Origin: Acidobacteriota bacterium
GTDB taxonomy: Bacteria; Acidobacteriota; Terriglobia; Bryobacterales; Bryobacteraceae
Length of the DNA stretch: 42,192 nt
Reading direction: 5' to 3'
Assembly: GCA_025353165.1 (NCBI GenBank)
Contig: JANXRE010000177.1
Coordinates: forward strand, 1-42,192
Below are positions 9,527 to 18,237 of this stretch, piece after piece. Position 1 is the first letter of the stretch. Every line of letters starts with the position of its first letter. The notes under the pieces are model-generated. The model saw only the letters and a list, made by a program, of their open reading frames with translations. It did no database searches and was not told the DNA's origin. The translations under genes and the position numbers were made by a program.

Positions 9527-10372
9527 ATGAACGCACTGAAGACAGCGATACTGCTTGGGTTGCTCAGCGCCATTCTGCTCGTGGGCGGGCAGGCCATCGC
9601 CGGGCGGTCGGGATTGTACATGGGCTTGGCGCTGGCGGTGGCCATGAACTTCGCCAGCTACTTCTTTTCCGACAAGATCGCGCTGTCAAGCTACAGCGCA
9701 CAGCCGGTGACGCCGGAAGAGAACGGCGAAGTGTACTCTCGCGTGTACCCACTGGTGGCGGGCCTGACCCAGCGCATGGGCCTGCCGATGCCGCGGCTTT
9801 GGATCATTGCCGAAGAGTCGCCGAACGCCTTCGCCACCGGGCGCAACCCGGCCCACGCATCGGTCGCGTTTACGGTTGGCATTCTCCGGTTGATGGACGA
9901 TCGCGAATTGGAGGGAGTGGTCGCGCACGAACTGGGCCACGTGCTGAACCGCGATATCCTCATCAGCTCGGTCGCCGCAACCCTGGCCGCCGCTCTCACC
10001 TACCTGGCGCAAATGGCGTTCTTCTTCGGCGGGCGCCGCGGTGACGACGACGAGGGAGGCAGCCCGTACGGGGGCCTGCTGATGATGATTCTCGGCCCGA
10101 TCGCCGCCGGATTGATCCAGATGGCGATCTCCCGCACGCGCGAGTATTCCGCGGACGCCGCTTCGGCCCGCTACACGGGTTCGCCGAACGGTCTCATCGA
10201 CGCCTTGCAAAAACTGGAGACGTGGTCGCAACGGATTCCCATGAATGCGTCGCCCGCGACGGCGCACATGTTCATCATCAAGCCGTTCGCTGCGGGCGGA
10301 CTGAGCCGGATCTTCTCGACGCATCCCTCCACCGAGGACCGGATCGCGCGGCTGCAGGCCATGCGCGGCTAA
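9527..10372 (+). CDS. htpX: Membrane zinc metalloprotease HtpX (M48)
   Basis: A 281-residue M48B protease. Two N-terminal membrane helices (about residues 7-25 and 29-47) precede the cytosolic catalytic domain. The zinc motif HELGH gives His134, Glu135 and His138, and the third ligand is the Glu of SRTREYSAD near residue 206. Hydrophobic segments at about 147-162 and 178-195 flank the active site as usual. HtpX degrades damaged or unassembled membrane proteins. The C-terminus ends with the typical STHPSTEDRIARLQAM. The stop and the start of the next gene overlap by one base (TAATG at 10370-10374), implying translational coupling. Confidence 0.95.
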   Translation: MNALKTAILLGLLSAILLVGGQAIAGRSGLYMGLALAVAMNFASYFFSDKIALSSYSAQPVTPEENGEVYSRVYPLVAGLTQRMGLPMPRLWIIAEESPNAFATGRNPAHASVAFTVGILRLMDDRELEGVVAHELGHVLNRDILISSVAATLAAALTYLAQMAFFFGGRRGDDDEGGSPYGGLLMMILGPIAAGLIQMAISRTREYSADAASARYTGSPNGLIDALQKLETWSQRIPMNASPATAHMFIIKPFAAGGLSRIFSTHPSTEDRIARLQAMRG

Positions 10373-11532
10373 TGGAGTCCGTAAGAGTCACTCGCAAGGG
10401 CGCCGACCGGGCAGCATCCGGCCATCCGTGGATTTTCACGAGCGACGTGGCCGATCGCGGCGCGGCGCGGCCGGGCGATGCCGTCCGGGTGCTCGACGCT
10501 TCCGCGCGCGCCATCGGCGTGGCGCATTACAGCTCGACTTCACAGATCACGCTCCGCCTTCTCTCCCCGCATGTCGAGCCAATCGATCGGGAGTTCTTCC
10601 TGCGCCGGCTGCGGGCCGCGGCGGCGCATCGCGAACTCGTCGTACGCGATGCAACGGCGTTCCGGCTGGTGCACGCCGAGGCCGATCTGCTGCCCGCCCT
10701 GATCGTGGACCGTTACGGCGACTACTTCGTCATCCAGACGCTGAACCAGGGGATGGACCGTGCGAAGACGCTGATCGTCGAGTGCCTGTCCGAGCTGTTC
10801 TCTCCGAAAGCGATTGTCGAGCGGAACGACGTCGCGGTTCGCCGCCGCGAAGATCTTCCGCTGGAAACCCGGGTTGCACTCGGCACGCTGGACGGTCCGG
10901 TCGAGATCTCGATGAACGGCCTGCGTTTCTTGGCCGACCTCGCCGGAGGCCAGAAGACGGGCATTTACCTGGACCAACGGGAAAATTACGTTGCGGCGGC
11001 GCGGTACGCTCGCGGGCGGGCGCTGGACTGTTTCACCTCGACGGGCGGATTCGCGTTGCATCTGGCCCGCGTGTGCGATTCGGTCACCGGGGTGGATTCA
11101 TCGGAAACGGCGCTGCGCACCGCACGCTCCAACGCGGCATTGAATGTGATCGGCGGCGTGGAATTCGAGGAAGCGGACGTGTTCGATTTTCTCGCGGCGC
11201 GCGACCGGGGGCGCGAGAAGTACGACACCATCGCACTCGACCCGCCGGCGTTTGCGAAGTCCCGCACGGCGGTCGAGGCAGCCGTCCGCGGCTACAAGGA
11301 GATCAACCTGCGGGCGCTGCGGCTGCTGGAGCCGGGCGGCATTCTGATCACCTGTTCGTGCTCGTTCCACATGAGCGAAGCGCTGCTGCTGGAAGCCCTG
11401 GCATCGGCCGCGCTCGACTGCGGGAAGACGCTGCGCGTACTGGAGCGGCGGACGCAATCAGCGGATCACCCGATACTGCTGACCGTGCCGGAAACGCTCT
11501 ATCTGAAGTGCTTGATTCTGGAAGTCCTCTAA
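10372..11532 (+). CDS. Class I SAM-dependent rRNA methyltransferase (RlmI-like)
   Basis: A 386-residue protein of the YccW/RlmI family, which methylates cytosine C5 in 23S rRNA. An N-terminal PUA-like domain (about 1-75, with GHPWIFTSDVAD) is followed by an RNA-methyltransferase linker and the EEHD-like middle segment (AEADLLPALIVDRYGDYFVIQ). The Rossmann methyltransferase domain has KTGIYLDQREN, then ALDCFTSTGGFALHLA (SAM motif I), the acidic VTGVDSSETAL, and DTIALDPPAFAKS (motif IV). LLITCSCS-like LITCSCSFHMS carries a Cys-rich motif near the active site. The start chosen, ATG at 10372, overlaps the htpX stop. The stop overlaps the end of the converging propeller pseudogene. Confidence 0.88.
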   Translation: MESVRVTRKGADRAASGHPWIFTSDVADRGAARPGDAVRVLDASARAIGVAHYSSTSQITLRLLSPHVEPIDREFFLRRLRAAAAHRELVVRDATAFRLVHAEADLLPALIVDRYGDYFVIQTLNQGMDRAKTLIVECLSELFSPKAIVERNDVAVRRREDLPLETRVALGTLDGPVEISMNGLRFLADLAGGQKTGIYLDQRENYVAAARYARGRALDCFTSTGGFALHLARVCDSVTGVDSSETALRTARSNAALNVIGGVEFEEADVFDFLAARDRGREKYDTIALDPPAFAKSRTAVEAAVRGYKEINLRALRLLEPGGILITCSCSFHMSEALLLEALASAALDCGKTLRVLERRTQSADHPILLTVPETLYLKCLILEVL

Positions 11533-12405
11533 TGCCGGATGATGTCGAGGACGGCGACTGCGTTGCCTGTCCGTAGCGTAAGCGCGCCGGCCGTCGCGGC
11601 AGAACACCAGCGCTTGCGTGTAAATCTCCGGCGTTGCGGCCACGGTCTTGAATGTGCGCGCGTCGACCAGTCGGGCACCAGGACCGTTAACGGCAACCAA
11701 AGTGCCGTCTGGCGAAAATGCTATCGCTCCAGGCATGCCGACCAGCTGCAGGCTGCGCATCAGGCGATCTGTTGCGGTGTCAATGATGTTGATAACACCC
11801 GCCGGGACGGCGGGGCAGCCGATGTGATCGTAGGCCCTAGACAGACAGGCGTCGCCGCCACTTACCCAGAGCGTCCGCCCATCCGGAGAGATTGCGATCC
11901 AATCGCCTACGTTTGGAAGGCCGGTAATGGCGCGCAGTAGCTTCCCCGTCCGAACATCGAACTTGCCGATCACGTCATGGCCGGCGCGGCCTCCCGGCCC
12001 GGATAGCTGGTAGTTCACGTACAAGAACCTTTCGTCGGGCGTCACAGCCAAGCGCATTGGGATTCGTGCTGCGCTTACTACGGATATTTGTCGGGTGGAG
12101 AGATCCATCTTGCACAGCCCGTCGCGCCAATCAGCCAGGTAAGCGACGCGGCCGTCTTTGGTGACGGTCACGTCAGAAACTCTGCCACCTCGGACAGAAG
12201 CAACCCGCTTCGATCGCAGCTCGATGATCCGAACTCCCGCGCCACAACCAACGACCAGGGAAGAGCCGTCCGGAGTCAGGGCGACCGCAGAAGACCTGCA
12301 ACCTAGTACCGATGCACCTTGTCACGCGGTTGTTGGCGGTACCCACTACCCAAACCGAGTCATCACCCTCCGCGGTTACGTATAATTCCTGCTCGCCGGG
12401 CCCCA
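11529..12405 (-). pseudogene. YncE-like beta-propeller protein, 5'-truncated and frameshifted
   Basis: The readable pieces are successive propeller blades: ELYVTAEGDDSVWVVGTANN near the 5' end, then VALTPDGSSLVVGCGAG, then VTVTKDGRVAYLADW, AVTPDERFLYVNYQLSG, IAISPDGRTLWVSGGDA and IAFSPDGTLVAVNG. These are the YVTN/lactonase-like repeats of secreted or periplasmic propellers. The start and any signal peptide are missing. A frameshift lies between about 12285 and 12330, where VALTPDGSS is in another frame from the preceding blade. A second, near 11570, displaces the natural ending GNAVAVLDIIRH and its stop at 11529. The longest intact piece (11458-12171) therefore runs past its proper end into the neighbouring gene. 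Confidence 0.7.
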
Positions 12406-12591
12406 ACCGGTCCGATCTTCGACGCATACGGAAGCGACCCGTCACGCCCTCCAGCAGTCGGAAATCCAGTCTCGATTCCCGTTCCAACAATCACTGCGGT
12501 GAGTTCGGTCCCGGAGCCTTCCACGATGTACCTTCTAGGCGGTACCCTCGTGGGAATGGGTATCCTCAGGCGTCGCTTTCCTATTCCGTGA
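12400..12591 (+). pseudogene. C-terminal remnant of a PEP-CTERM protein
   Basis: The frame ends with SVPEPSTMYLLGGTLVGMG followed by ILRRRFPIP and a stop at 12589. This is a complete PEP-CTERM sorting signal: the VPEP motif (from 12508), a hydrophobic helix and an Arg-rich tail. Exosortase would cleave at such a tail on an extracellular protein. Upstream only about 35 residues (from roughly GPIFDAYGSD) look related, with no start or signal peptide. The sequence then meets the 5' end of the propeller remnant head to head near 12400, so both genes appear to have lost their 5' parts at one junction. Confidence 0.6.
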
Positions 12592-12707
12592 CGGCAAACA
12601 GCCCCAACTGGGCTGCATACTCGTTCCAGTCTTCGTCCCGGGTCGGCAACGACAGCTGTCGGCAGGTCAAGGTCCATGCTGCAAGCGCCACAAGGTAGCG
12701 GCTGCCG

Positions 12708-14498
12708 CTACGTAATCTTCCCGTCGAGTTCCGACCAGCGGGTGTACAACTGATTGACCTTCTCCTGCCCGGCCTCGAGAGAAGCGTAGGTTTCGCGTAG
12801 CCGCGCCGGATTCGAGGCCACTTCCAGATCTTGCAGCGTCAAGTGCAAAGCGGCCAGGCGCGCTTCCGCTTCTTCAATGCGCGATTCGAGCTGGTCCCAT
12901 TCGCGCTGCTCCAGGTACGACAGCTTCTTTCTCGCGGGCTCCGACTGAGCCGCCGCTTTTGCGCTTCGCTCCGCCGCGGAGACCGTGCGGGCGGCGCGCC
13001 CCTCCTCGTACTGCGAATAATCCGCATACAACTGGGCGACGCCGTCGCCGTGAAGCCCAAGCACGAACGTCGAAACACGATCCAGCATGTAGCGGTCGTG
13101 CGTGACCAGCACCAGCGCTCCCGGGAAGTCGAGCAGGTTCTCTTCGAGCACCTCCAGGGTCGGAATGTCGAGGTCGTTCGTGGGCTCGTCCAGCAGGAGC
13201 ACGTCGGCCGGTTGCAGCATCAGCCGCGCGATAAACACCCGGGCGCGTTCGCCCCCGGAAAGCGCGCCGATCGGCATCGGAAGCTGGTCTTCGCGGAACA
13301 GGAACCGTTTCGCCCAGCCGGCCACGTGAACCGTCCGGTCTCGGAAGATCACAGAATCGCCCTCCGGGGCGAGCGCACGGCGAAGCGTGGTCCCCGGATC
13401 CAGCGCGTCCCGCTCCTGCTCAAAATACACGATCCGCAGATTGTCGGCGCGCCGCAGTTCGCCGGAATCGGGCTCGAGCGCGCCTTGAATCAGCCGCAGC
13501 AGCGTGCTCTTGCCGGACCCGTTGGGCCCGACCAGCCCCATCCGCGACCCCGGCGCCAGCACGAAATCGAGATCGCGGAACAGTTCCCTGCCCCCGAGCG
13601 CCTTCGCCAGTTGCTCGGCCACCACTAGCCGCTTCGTCCGGCGATCGGTCGCGGTGAAATCGACGCCGGCAGTCCCGGTGCGCGCGCGGGAATCCATGCC
13701 GGCCAGCTGGCCGATCATACGCTCCGCCGAGCCGATCCTGGCCTTCGACTTCCCGGTCCGCGCCTTCGCCCCCCGCCGCAGCCATTCCACCTCCCGCTTC
13801 ACCTTGGTCGCCAGCGATTCCCGCTGCTGTTTCTGCGCCGCCAGCAGATCCTCCCGCTGCTCCAGGAAATCGGCGAAGTCCCCGCGAACATAGAAGAGCC
13901 CTTCCGGGTACAGGCGGTTGATCTCCGCCATGTGTGTCGCGACATTCTCCAAAAAATATCGGTCGTGGGAGACGACGATGGAAGCGAAGCGCGCCCCCGA
14001 CAGCAGTTTTTCGAGCCACAGAATACCTTCCAGATCCAGGTGGTTGGTGGGCTCGTCGAGCAGCAGAACGTCGGGCGACCGGACCAGTTCCGCCGCAATC
14101 GCCAGCCGCTTCCGCCAGCCGCCCGAGAGGGCCGAAGTCAGAAGTCCCGGATCCTGAAACCCCACGCGTCCCAGCGTTTCCGCGATTCGCCCGTCGCGCT
14201 CGTGCTCTTCGAGAGCCAGCGTGGAGGCGGCCTCCTCCAGAATCTCCCGCACCGTCCGGCCGGGCGCGAACACCGCATCCTGCGAAACAAACCCAATTAC
14301 CGTCGTCTTCCGCACCGACACGACGCCGCCGTCCGGCTCCTGCCTGCCGGCCAGAATCTCCATCAGCGTCGTCTTGCCGCTGCCGTTGGGACCGATCAGC
14401 CCGAGACGGTCGCCCTCGGAAAGCCCCAGCGAAATCCGCTCGAACAGAAGGCGCGAGCCAAACGACTTAGAGAGATCCTGACAGCTAACGAGAATCAT
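12708..14498 (-). CDS. ABC-F family ATPase (Uup-like)
   Basis: A 596-residue soluble ABC-F protein with two nucleotide-binding domains and no membrane segments. NBD1 has Walker A GPNGSGKTT (about 36-44), signature ALSGGWRKRL and Walker B VLLLDEPTNHLDLEG. NBD2 has GPNGSGKST (about 328-336), ALSGGERARV and VLLLDEPTNDLDIPT. The linker is a charged helical region (KVKREVEWLRRGAKARTGKSKAR). A C-terminal coiled coil (about 525-596) matches the Uup-type DNA- or ribosome-interacting extension. ABC-F proteins act on the ribosome, as translation factors or in antibiotic resistance; Uup also affects DNA transactions. The exact subgroup is inferred from the C-terminal coiled coil. Confidence 0.9.
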   Translation of the reverse strand: MILVSCQDLSKSFGSRLLFERISLGLSEGDRLGLIGPNGSGKTTLMEILAGRQEPDGGVVSVRKTTVIGFVSQDAVFAPGRTVREILEEAASTLALEEHERDGRIAETLGRVGFQDPGLLTSALSGGWRKRLAIAAELVRSPDVLLLDEPTNHLDLEGILWLEKLLSGARFASIVVSHDRYFLENVATHMAEINRLYPEGLFYVRGDFADFLEQREDLLAAQKQQRESLATKVKREVEWLRRGAKARTGKSKARIGSAERMIGQLAGMDSRARTGTAGVDFTATDRRTKRLVVAEQLAKALGGRELFRDLDFVLAPGSRMGLVGPNGSGKSTLLRLIQGALEPDSGELRRADNLRIVYFEQERDALDPGTTLRRALAPEGDSVIFRDRTVHVAGWAKRFLFREDQLPMPIGALSGGERARVFIARLMLQPADVLLLDEPTNDLDIPTLEVLEENLLDFPGALVLVTHDRYMLDRVSTFVLGLHGDGVAQLYADYSQYEEGRAARTVSAAERSAKAAAQSEPARKKLSYLEQREWDQLESRIEEAEARLAALHLTLQDLEVASNPARLRETYASLEAGQEKVNQLYTRWSELDGKIT

Positions 14499-14516
14499 CG
14501 GGAGGGTGAGCGGGGC

Positions 14517-15137
14517 TCAGTTGTGGGCGCTGGCCCCGGAATCGAATTCGAACAGTTCGCCGGCCGCGTGTACGAACAACTTCCCGGTACCAAGCGGCTT
14601 CCCGGCGGTCGCCCAAAACACCGCGCCATCGGTGGTTTCGCCGGGCCCCAGCTTGGAAGATGTCAAGGCGATGGCCGAGGCCGCCGCGGCAGCCTTCCAT
14701 TTCGCCGAGGTCATGGCGAGAGCGGCCTGCCTACGCGTCTCGTAGCCGTGCGTGGACTCGAACCGGGGCAATCCGTACAGTCCCGATTCGTAGGTCGTGA
14801 TCAGCTTCACGACGTCGTTGCCGTGGGCCTTATCCATCAACGACTGGACCACAACCTTGGCCTCGCTCGCCTGGATCGTGTGGCCGTCGGTGCCTTGGAA
14901 CGTGAAATCCTCGGGCTTCACCGTCCAGGAGATTCTCGATCCGTTCGAAACCGCAACCTGCATGATGGTGTAATCCCGGACGTGGGCCGGCAGAGTGGCC
15001 ACCATGATGGTGAACCCGTTCTTCGTTAAAGCCTTATATTTCAATCCGCCAGACTCGAATTCAATCACCTGGGCGCGGGCCGCAAGCGCCGGCAGCAGAC
15101 ACGCCGCCGCTATCGCAAGAGCACGCAAAAGACCCAT
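14517..15137 (-). CDS. Secreted protein of unknown function
   Basis: A 206-residue protein if started at the ATG at 15137, which gives a clean Sec signal peptide (MGLLRALAIAAACLLPALAA, then RAQ). The frame is open further upstream, but those 34 codons carry no signal and would run into the pckA start. The mature part is a mixed-beta domain (TKNGFTIMVATLPAHVRDYT, SWTVKPEDFTFQGTDG) followed by an Ala-rich helix and a final strand region ending GELFEFDSGASAHN. I do not recognise the family. It lies just upstream of the ABC-F gene on the same strand (18 bp apart) and is divergent from pckA. Confidence 0.7.
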   Translation of the reverse strand: MGLLRALAIAAACLLPALAARAQVIEFESGGLKYKALTKNGFTIMVATLPAHVRDYTIMQVAVSNGSRISWTVKPEDFTFQGTDGHTIQASEAKVVVQSLMDKAHGNDVVKLITTYESGLYGLPRFESTHGYETRRQAALAMTSAKWKAAAAASAIALTSSKLGPGETTDGAVFWATAGKPLGTGKLFVHAAGELFEFDSGASAHN

Positions 15138-15195
15138 ACCCACATGATAAACTGGAACTGCCGGGATATCGTTGTTTTCCTCTTTATAAAATCCT

Positions 15196-16797
15196 ATGCG
15201 TAATGCAGGAATTCGTCCCAGCCGGTACGGGTTAGACACTCACGGGCTGCACGACTGGCAGGTGGCGTATTGGAACCTCGGTACCGCGCAACTCATAGAA
15301 AAGGCGCTTCAACAGCGCGAAGGCATCATCGCCAGCGGAGGCGCCCTTGTCGTTCGCACCGGGCGCTTTACGGGCCGTTCCCCAAAAGATAAATACGTTG
15401 TCCAGGACGATCTCACTTTGAAGAACGTTCATTGGGGCAGCGTGAACCAACCCATGTCCGAAGAGGTCTTCGATCACCTCTACAGCCGGATGCTCAACTT
15501 CTGGAAGGGACAGGACGTTTATGTCCAGGACTGCTGGGCCGGAGCGGATCCCGCCTACCGGATGCCGATCCGCGTGATCACTCAGCGGGCCTGGCACAAC
15601 CTGTTCGCACGCCAGTTGTTCATTCGTCCGGAATGGACCGAGACCGAAAACCACAACCCCGAATTCACCGTGATCTTCGCGCCGACATTCTTTTCCGATC
15701 CCGAGCGCGATGGCACGAATTCGAAAACCTGCGTCGCGATCAACTTCAAGCGGCGCGTGGTTCTGATTGCAGGCACGGAGTACGCCGGCGAGGTGAAGAA
15801 ATCGATTTTCACGATCCTGAATTATCTTCTGCCCTTCCGCGACGTCTTGCCCATGCACTGTTCCGCGAACGTTGGAAATGAGGGTGGCGTTGCGCTCTTT
15901 TTCGGGCTGTCGGGAACCGGCAAAACGACGTTGTCCGCCGATCTGGAACGGCATCTGATCGGGGACGACGAACACGGCTGGAGCGACCACGGCGTTTTTA
16001 ACTTCGAGGGCGGCTGCTACGCCAAGTGCATCCGTCTCTCGCGGGAGAACGAGCCGCAGATTTGGAAAGCCATCCGGTTCGGAACGATGTTGGAGAACGT
16101 GGTGGTGGAGCCCGAGCTGCGCCTGCTCAACTTCGAATCCGACGAAATCACCGAGAACACGCGAGCCGCGTACCCGCTCCGGTTCATCGATAACGCGAAG
16201 TCGCCCAGTTATGCCGGCCATCCCTCGCACGTTGTTTTCCTGACCGCCGACGCGTTCGGCGTGTTGCCGCCGATCTCGCGGCTGACAACCGAGCAGGCGA
16301 TGTATCACTTCCTGAGCGGCTACACCGCCCGGGTCGCCGGTACCGAGCGCGACCTGGGAAGCGATCCGGTGGCCACGTTCAGCGCTTGTTTCGGCGAACC
16401 GTTCCTGCCGTTGCATCCGCAGACTTACGCGAAGATGTTAGGCGAACGGATGAGGCGGCACGAGGTGAAGTGCTATCTCGTGAACACGGGCTGGGTCGGC
16501 GGGCCGTATGGCGTGGGCAAGCGCATGCACCTGCCGTACACGCGGGCCATGGTGAACGCGGCGATCGGCGGTCGGCTGGATGACGCGCCCGCGACGCCGC
16601 ATCCGGTCTTCCAGGTGATGGTGCCGACGAGCGTTCCAGGTGTCCCGCCGGAGTTGCTGGATGCGCGGGGGCTGTGGCCCGATGGGGCGGCTTACGATCG
16701 TGCCGCGCGGGATCTGAGCGCGCGGTTCCGCGAGAATTTCACCAAGTTCGGTGCGGTAGGGGAAGAAATCCTCGAGGCCGCTCCGACTGGCCGGTAA
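15196..16797 (+). CDS. pckA: Phosphoenolpyruvate carboxykinase (ATP)
   Basis: A 533-residue ATP-dependent PEP carboxykinase, which makes PEP from oxaloacetate in gluconeogenesis. The substrate-binding stretch RTGRFTGRSPKDK is at 54-66. The P-loop GLSGTGKTT is at 237-245, and the metal-binding kinase-2 motif LIGDDEHGW is at 254-262. FEGGCYAKCI follows, and the adenine-binding region near the C-terminus (MLGERMRRHEVKCYLVNTGW) is intact. It belongs to the ATP type (PckA), not the GTP type. The start lies 58 bp from the divergent secreted-protein gene. Confidence 0.97.
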   Translation: MRNAGIRPSRYGLDTHGLHDWQVAYWNLGTAQLIEKALQQREGIIASGGALVVRTGRFTGRSPKDKYVVQDDLTLKNVHWGSVNQPMSEEVFDHLYSRMLNFWKGQDVYVQDCWAGADPAYRMPIRVITQRAWHNLFARQLFIRPEWTETENHNPEFTVIFAPTFFSDPERDGTNSKTCVAINFKRRVVLIAGTEYAGEVKKSIFTILNYLLPFRDVLPMHCSANVGNEGGVALFFGLSGTGKTTLSADLERHLIGDDEHGWSDHGVFNFEGGCYAKCIRLSRENEPQIWKAIRFGTMLENVVVEPELRLLNFESDEITENTRAAYPLRFIDNAKSPSYAGHPSHVVFLTADAFGVLPPISRLTTEQAMYHFLSGYTARVAGTERDLGSDPVATFSACFGEPFLPLHPQTYAKMLGERMRRHEVKCYLVNTGWVGGPYGVGKRMHLPYTRAMVNAAIGGRLDDAPATPHPVFQVMVPTSVPGVPPELLDARGLWPDGAAYDRAARDLSARFRENFTKFGAVGEEILEAAPTGR

Positions 16798-16845
16798 ACT
16801 GAGCGGCAACCACCGGCGAGCGGCGATAATCGAACAGATAGCCGC

Positions 16846-18213
16846 ATGAGGGTCGTCCTCGTCTCCACATACGAACTGGGCAGGCAGCCTTTTGGGCTGG
16901 CTTCAGCCGCGGCGTGGCTTCGCGAGTCCGGCCACACGGTGGATAGCATCGACGTCGCTGTCAGTCCTCTGCACGTCGACGTGATCCGACAGGCAGGCTT
17001 GGTCGCCTTCCACATTCCGATGCACACTGCGACTCGGCTCACCGGAATACTGATGCCGCGGATCAAGGAGTTCAATCCTGGTGCGCATCTGTGCGCGTTC
17101 GGATTGTACGCGCCGATGAGCGCGCCGCACCTGCGCGAACTGGGGATGCAAACCGTGATCGGCGGCGAATTCGAACCGGCGCTGGTGGGGCTCGCGGATT
17201 CGCTGGCGTCCGGTAACGGATCTGGCTTTTCGGGAGTTTCGCTGGACCGCTTGCAGTTCCGCGTCCCGGACCGGTCCGGGCTTCCGCCACTTCACCGTTA
17301 CTCCAAGCTCGACGTGCACGGAGAGAAAGTGTTGGTGGGCTACACCGAGGCTTCGCGTGGCTGCAAGCACCTTTGCCGGCATTGCCCCGTGGTTCCGGTC
17401 TACAACGGAGTGTTTCGGGTTGTGCAGCCGGAGATCGTGCTGGAGGATATTCGGCGGCAAGTGGAATCCGGGGCCGGGCACATTACCTTCGGCGATCCCG
17501 ATTTCCTGAACGGACCCACGCACGCACGCCGGGTGGTCGAGGCGCTGCACGGGGAATTTCCGGCGCTCACCTACGACGCAACCATCAAGGTCGAGCATCT
17601 GCTGAAGCACGACGAACTGCTGCCTGTCTTGAGGGATACCGGTTGCCTGTTCGTGACCAGCGCGGTGGAAGCGCTCGACGATAGGGTTCTGGAATTGCTC
17701 GACAAAGGGCACACCCGGGCGGATTTCGAGCTTGTGGTGGAGCGGATGCGGTCGGCCGGCCTCGCGCTGAACCCGACTTTCATTGCATTCACGCCGTGGA
17801 CGAGCCGCGAGTCGTACGCCGGACTGCTTCGCCGGCTTGCCGAGCTGGACCTGGTGGATGCGACGAGCCCGATTCAACTGGCGCTGCGTCTTCTGATTCC
17901 GCTTGGCTCGCGGCTGTTGGAACTCGAAGACGTGAACGCGGTCGCGGGCGAATTCGACTCGCGTTCGCTGGCGTATCCCTGGCGGCATACCGATCCTGAG
18001 ATGGACGTGCTGTCGAAGCGCGCTCTGCACACGGTATGGTCGGGACAGAAGGAGCGCCGTTCCCGCCGCGAGATCTTCGCGCAGTTATGGGAACTGGCGG
18101 ACGAACGCCCCTTCGAGAACTTCGATCTGCTCCCGCGTGCCGCGATCCCATACCTGGATGAACCCTGGTACTGTTGAGCGGAACCCACGGAGGAGCAGGT
18201 TGCTCTTCTATGA
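16846..18213 (+). CDS. Radical SAM selenoprotein with a CUAEP tail
   Basis: The predicted 455-residue product contains selenocysteine encoded by the UGA at 18175-18177 (residue 444). The N-terminal 115 residues look like a Rossmann-type B12-binding-like domain (MRVVLVSTYELG, VIGGEFEPALVGLAD). The radical SAM core starts at ASRGCKHLCRHCP, with Cys173, Cys177 and Cys180 binding the [4Fe-4S] cluster, and includes HITFGDPDFLN. A simple reading would end at YC (443 residues), but the frame continues U-AEPTEEQVALL to a second UGA at 18211. The resulting Cys-Sec-Ala-Glu-Pro is the tail I recall for the CUAEP/CCAEP-tail radical SAM family, and a SECIS-like hairpin follows the codon. The reaction is unknown. 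A cyclophilin gene starts 24 nt downstream. No Sec machinery genes lie in this window. Confidence 0.88.
18178..18209 (+). promoter_or_regulatory. Bacterial SECIS element for the UGA at 18175
   Basis: A 9-bp stem (GGAGGAGCA at 18189-18197 with TGCTCTTCT at 18201-18209, including two G-U pairs) is capped by the loop GGU at 18198-18200. The loop starts 20 nt after the UGA. The apical GCAGGUUGC closely resembles the GCAGGUCUGC tip of the E. coli fdhF SECIS, where the GU of the loop contacts SelB. Position, stem length and loop fit a bSECIS; the stem also lies inside the coding tail, as is normal in bacteria. Confidence 0.8.
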
Positions 18214-18237
18214 CAGCGCCCCGGCTACACTGGAGAA

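Noticed and set aside
13932-15029. Open frame on the plus strand across ABC-F and the secreted-protein gene
   Set aside because: It crosses two real genes on the opposite strand and shows no domain; treated as a shadow.
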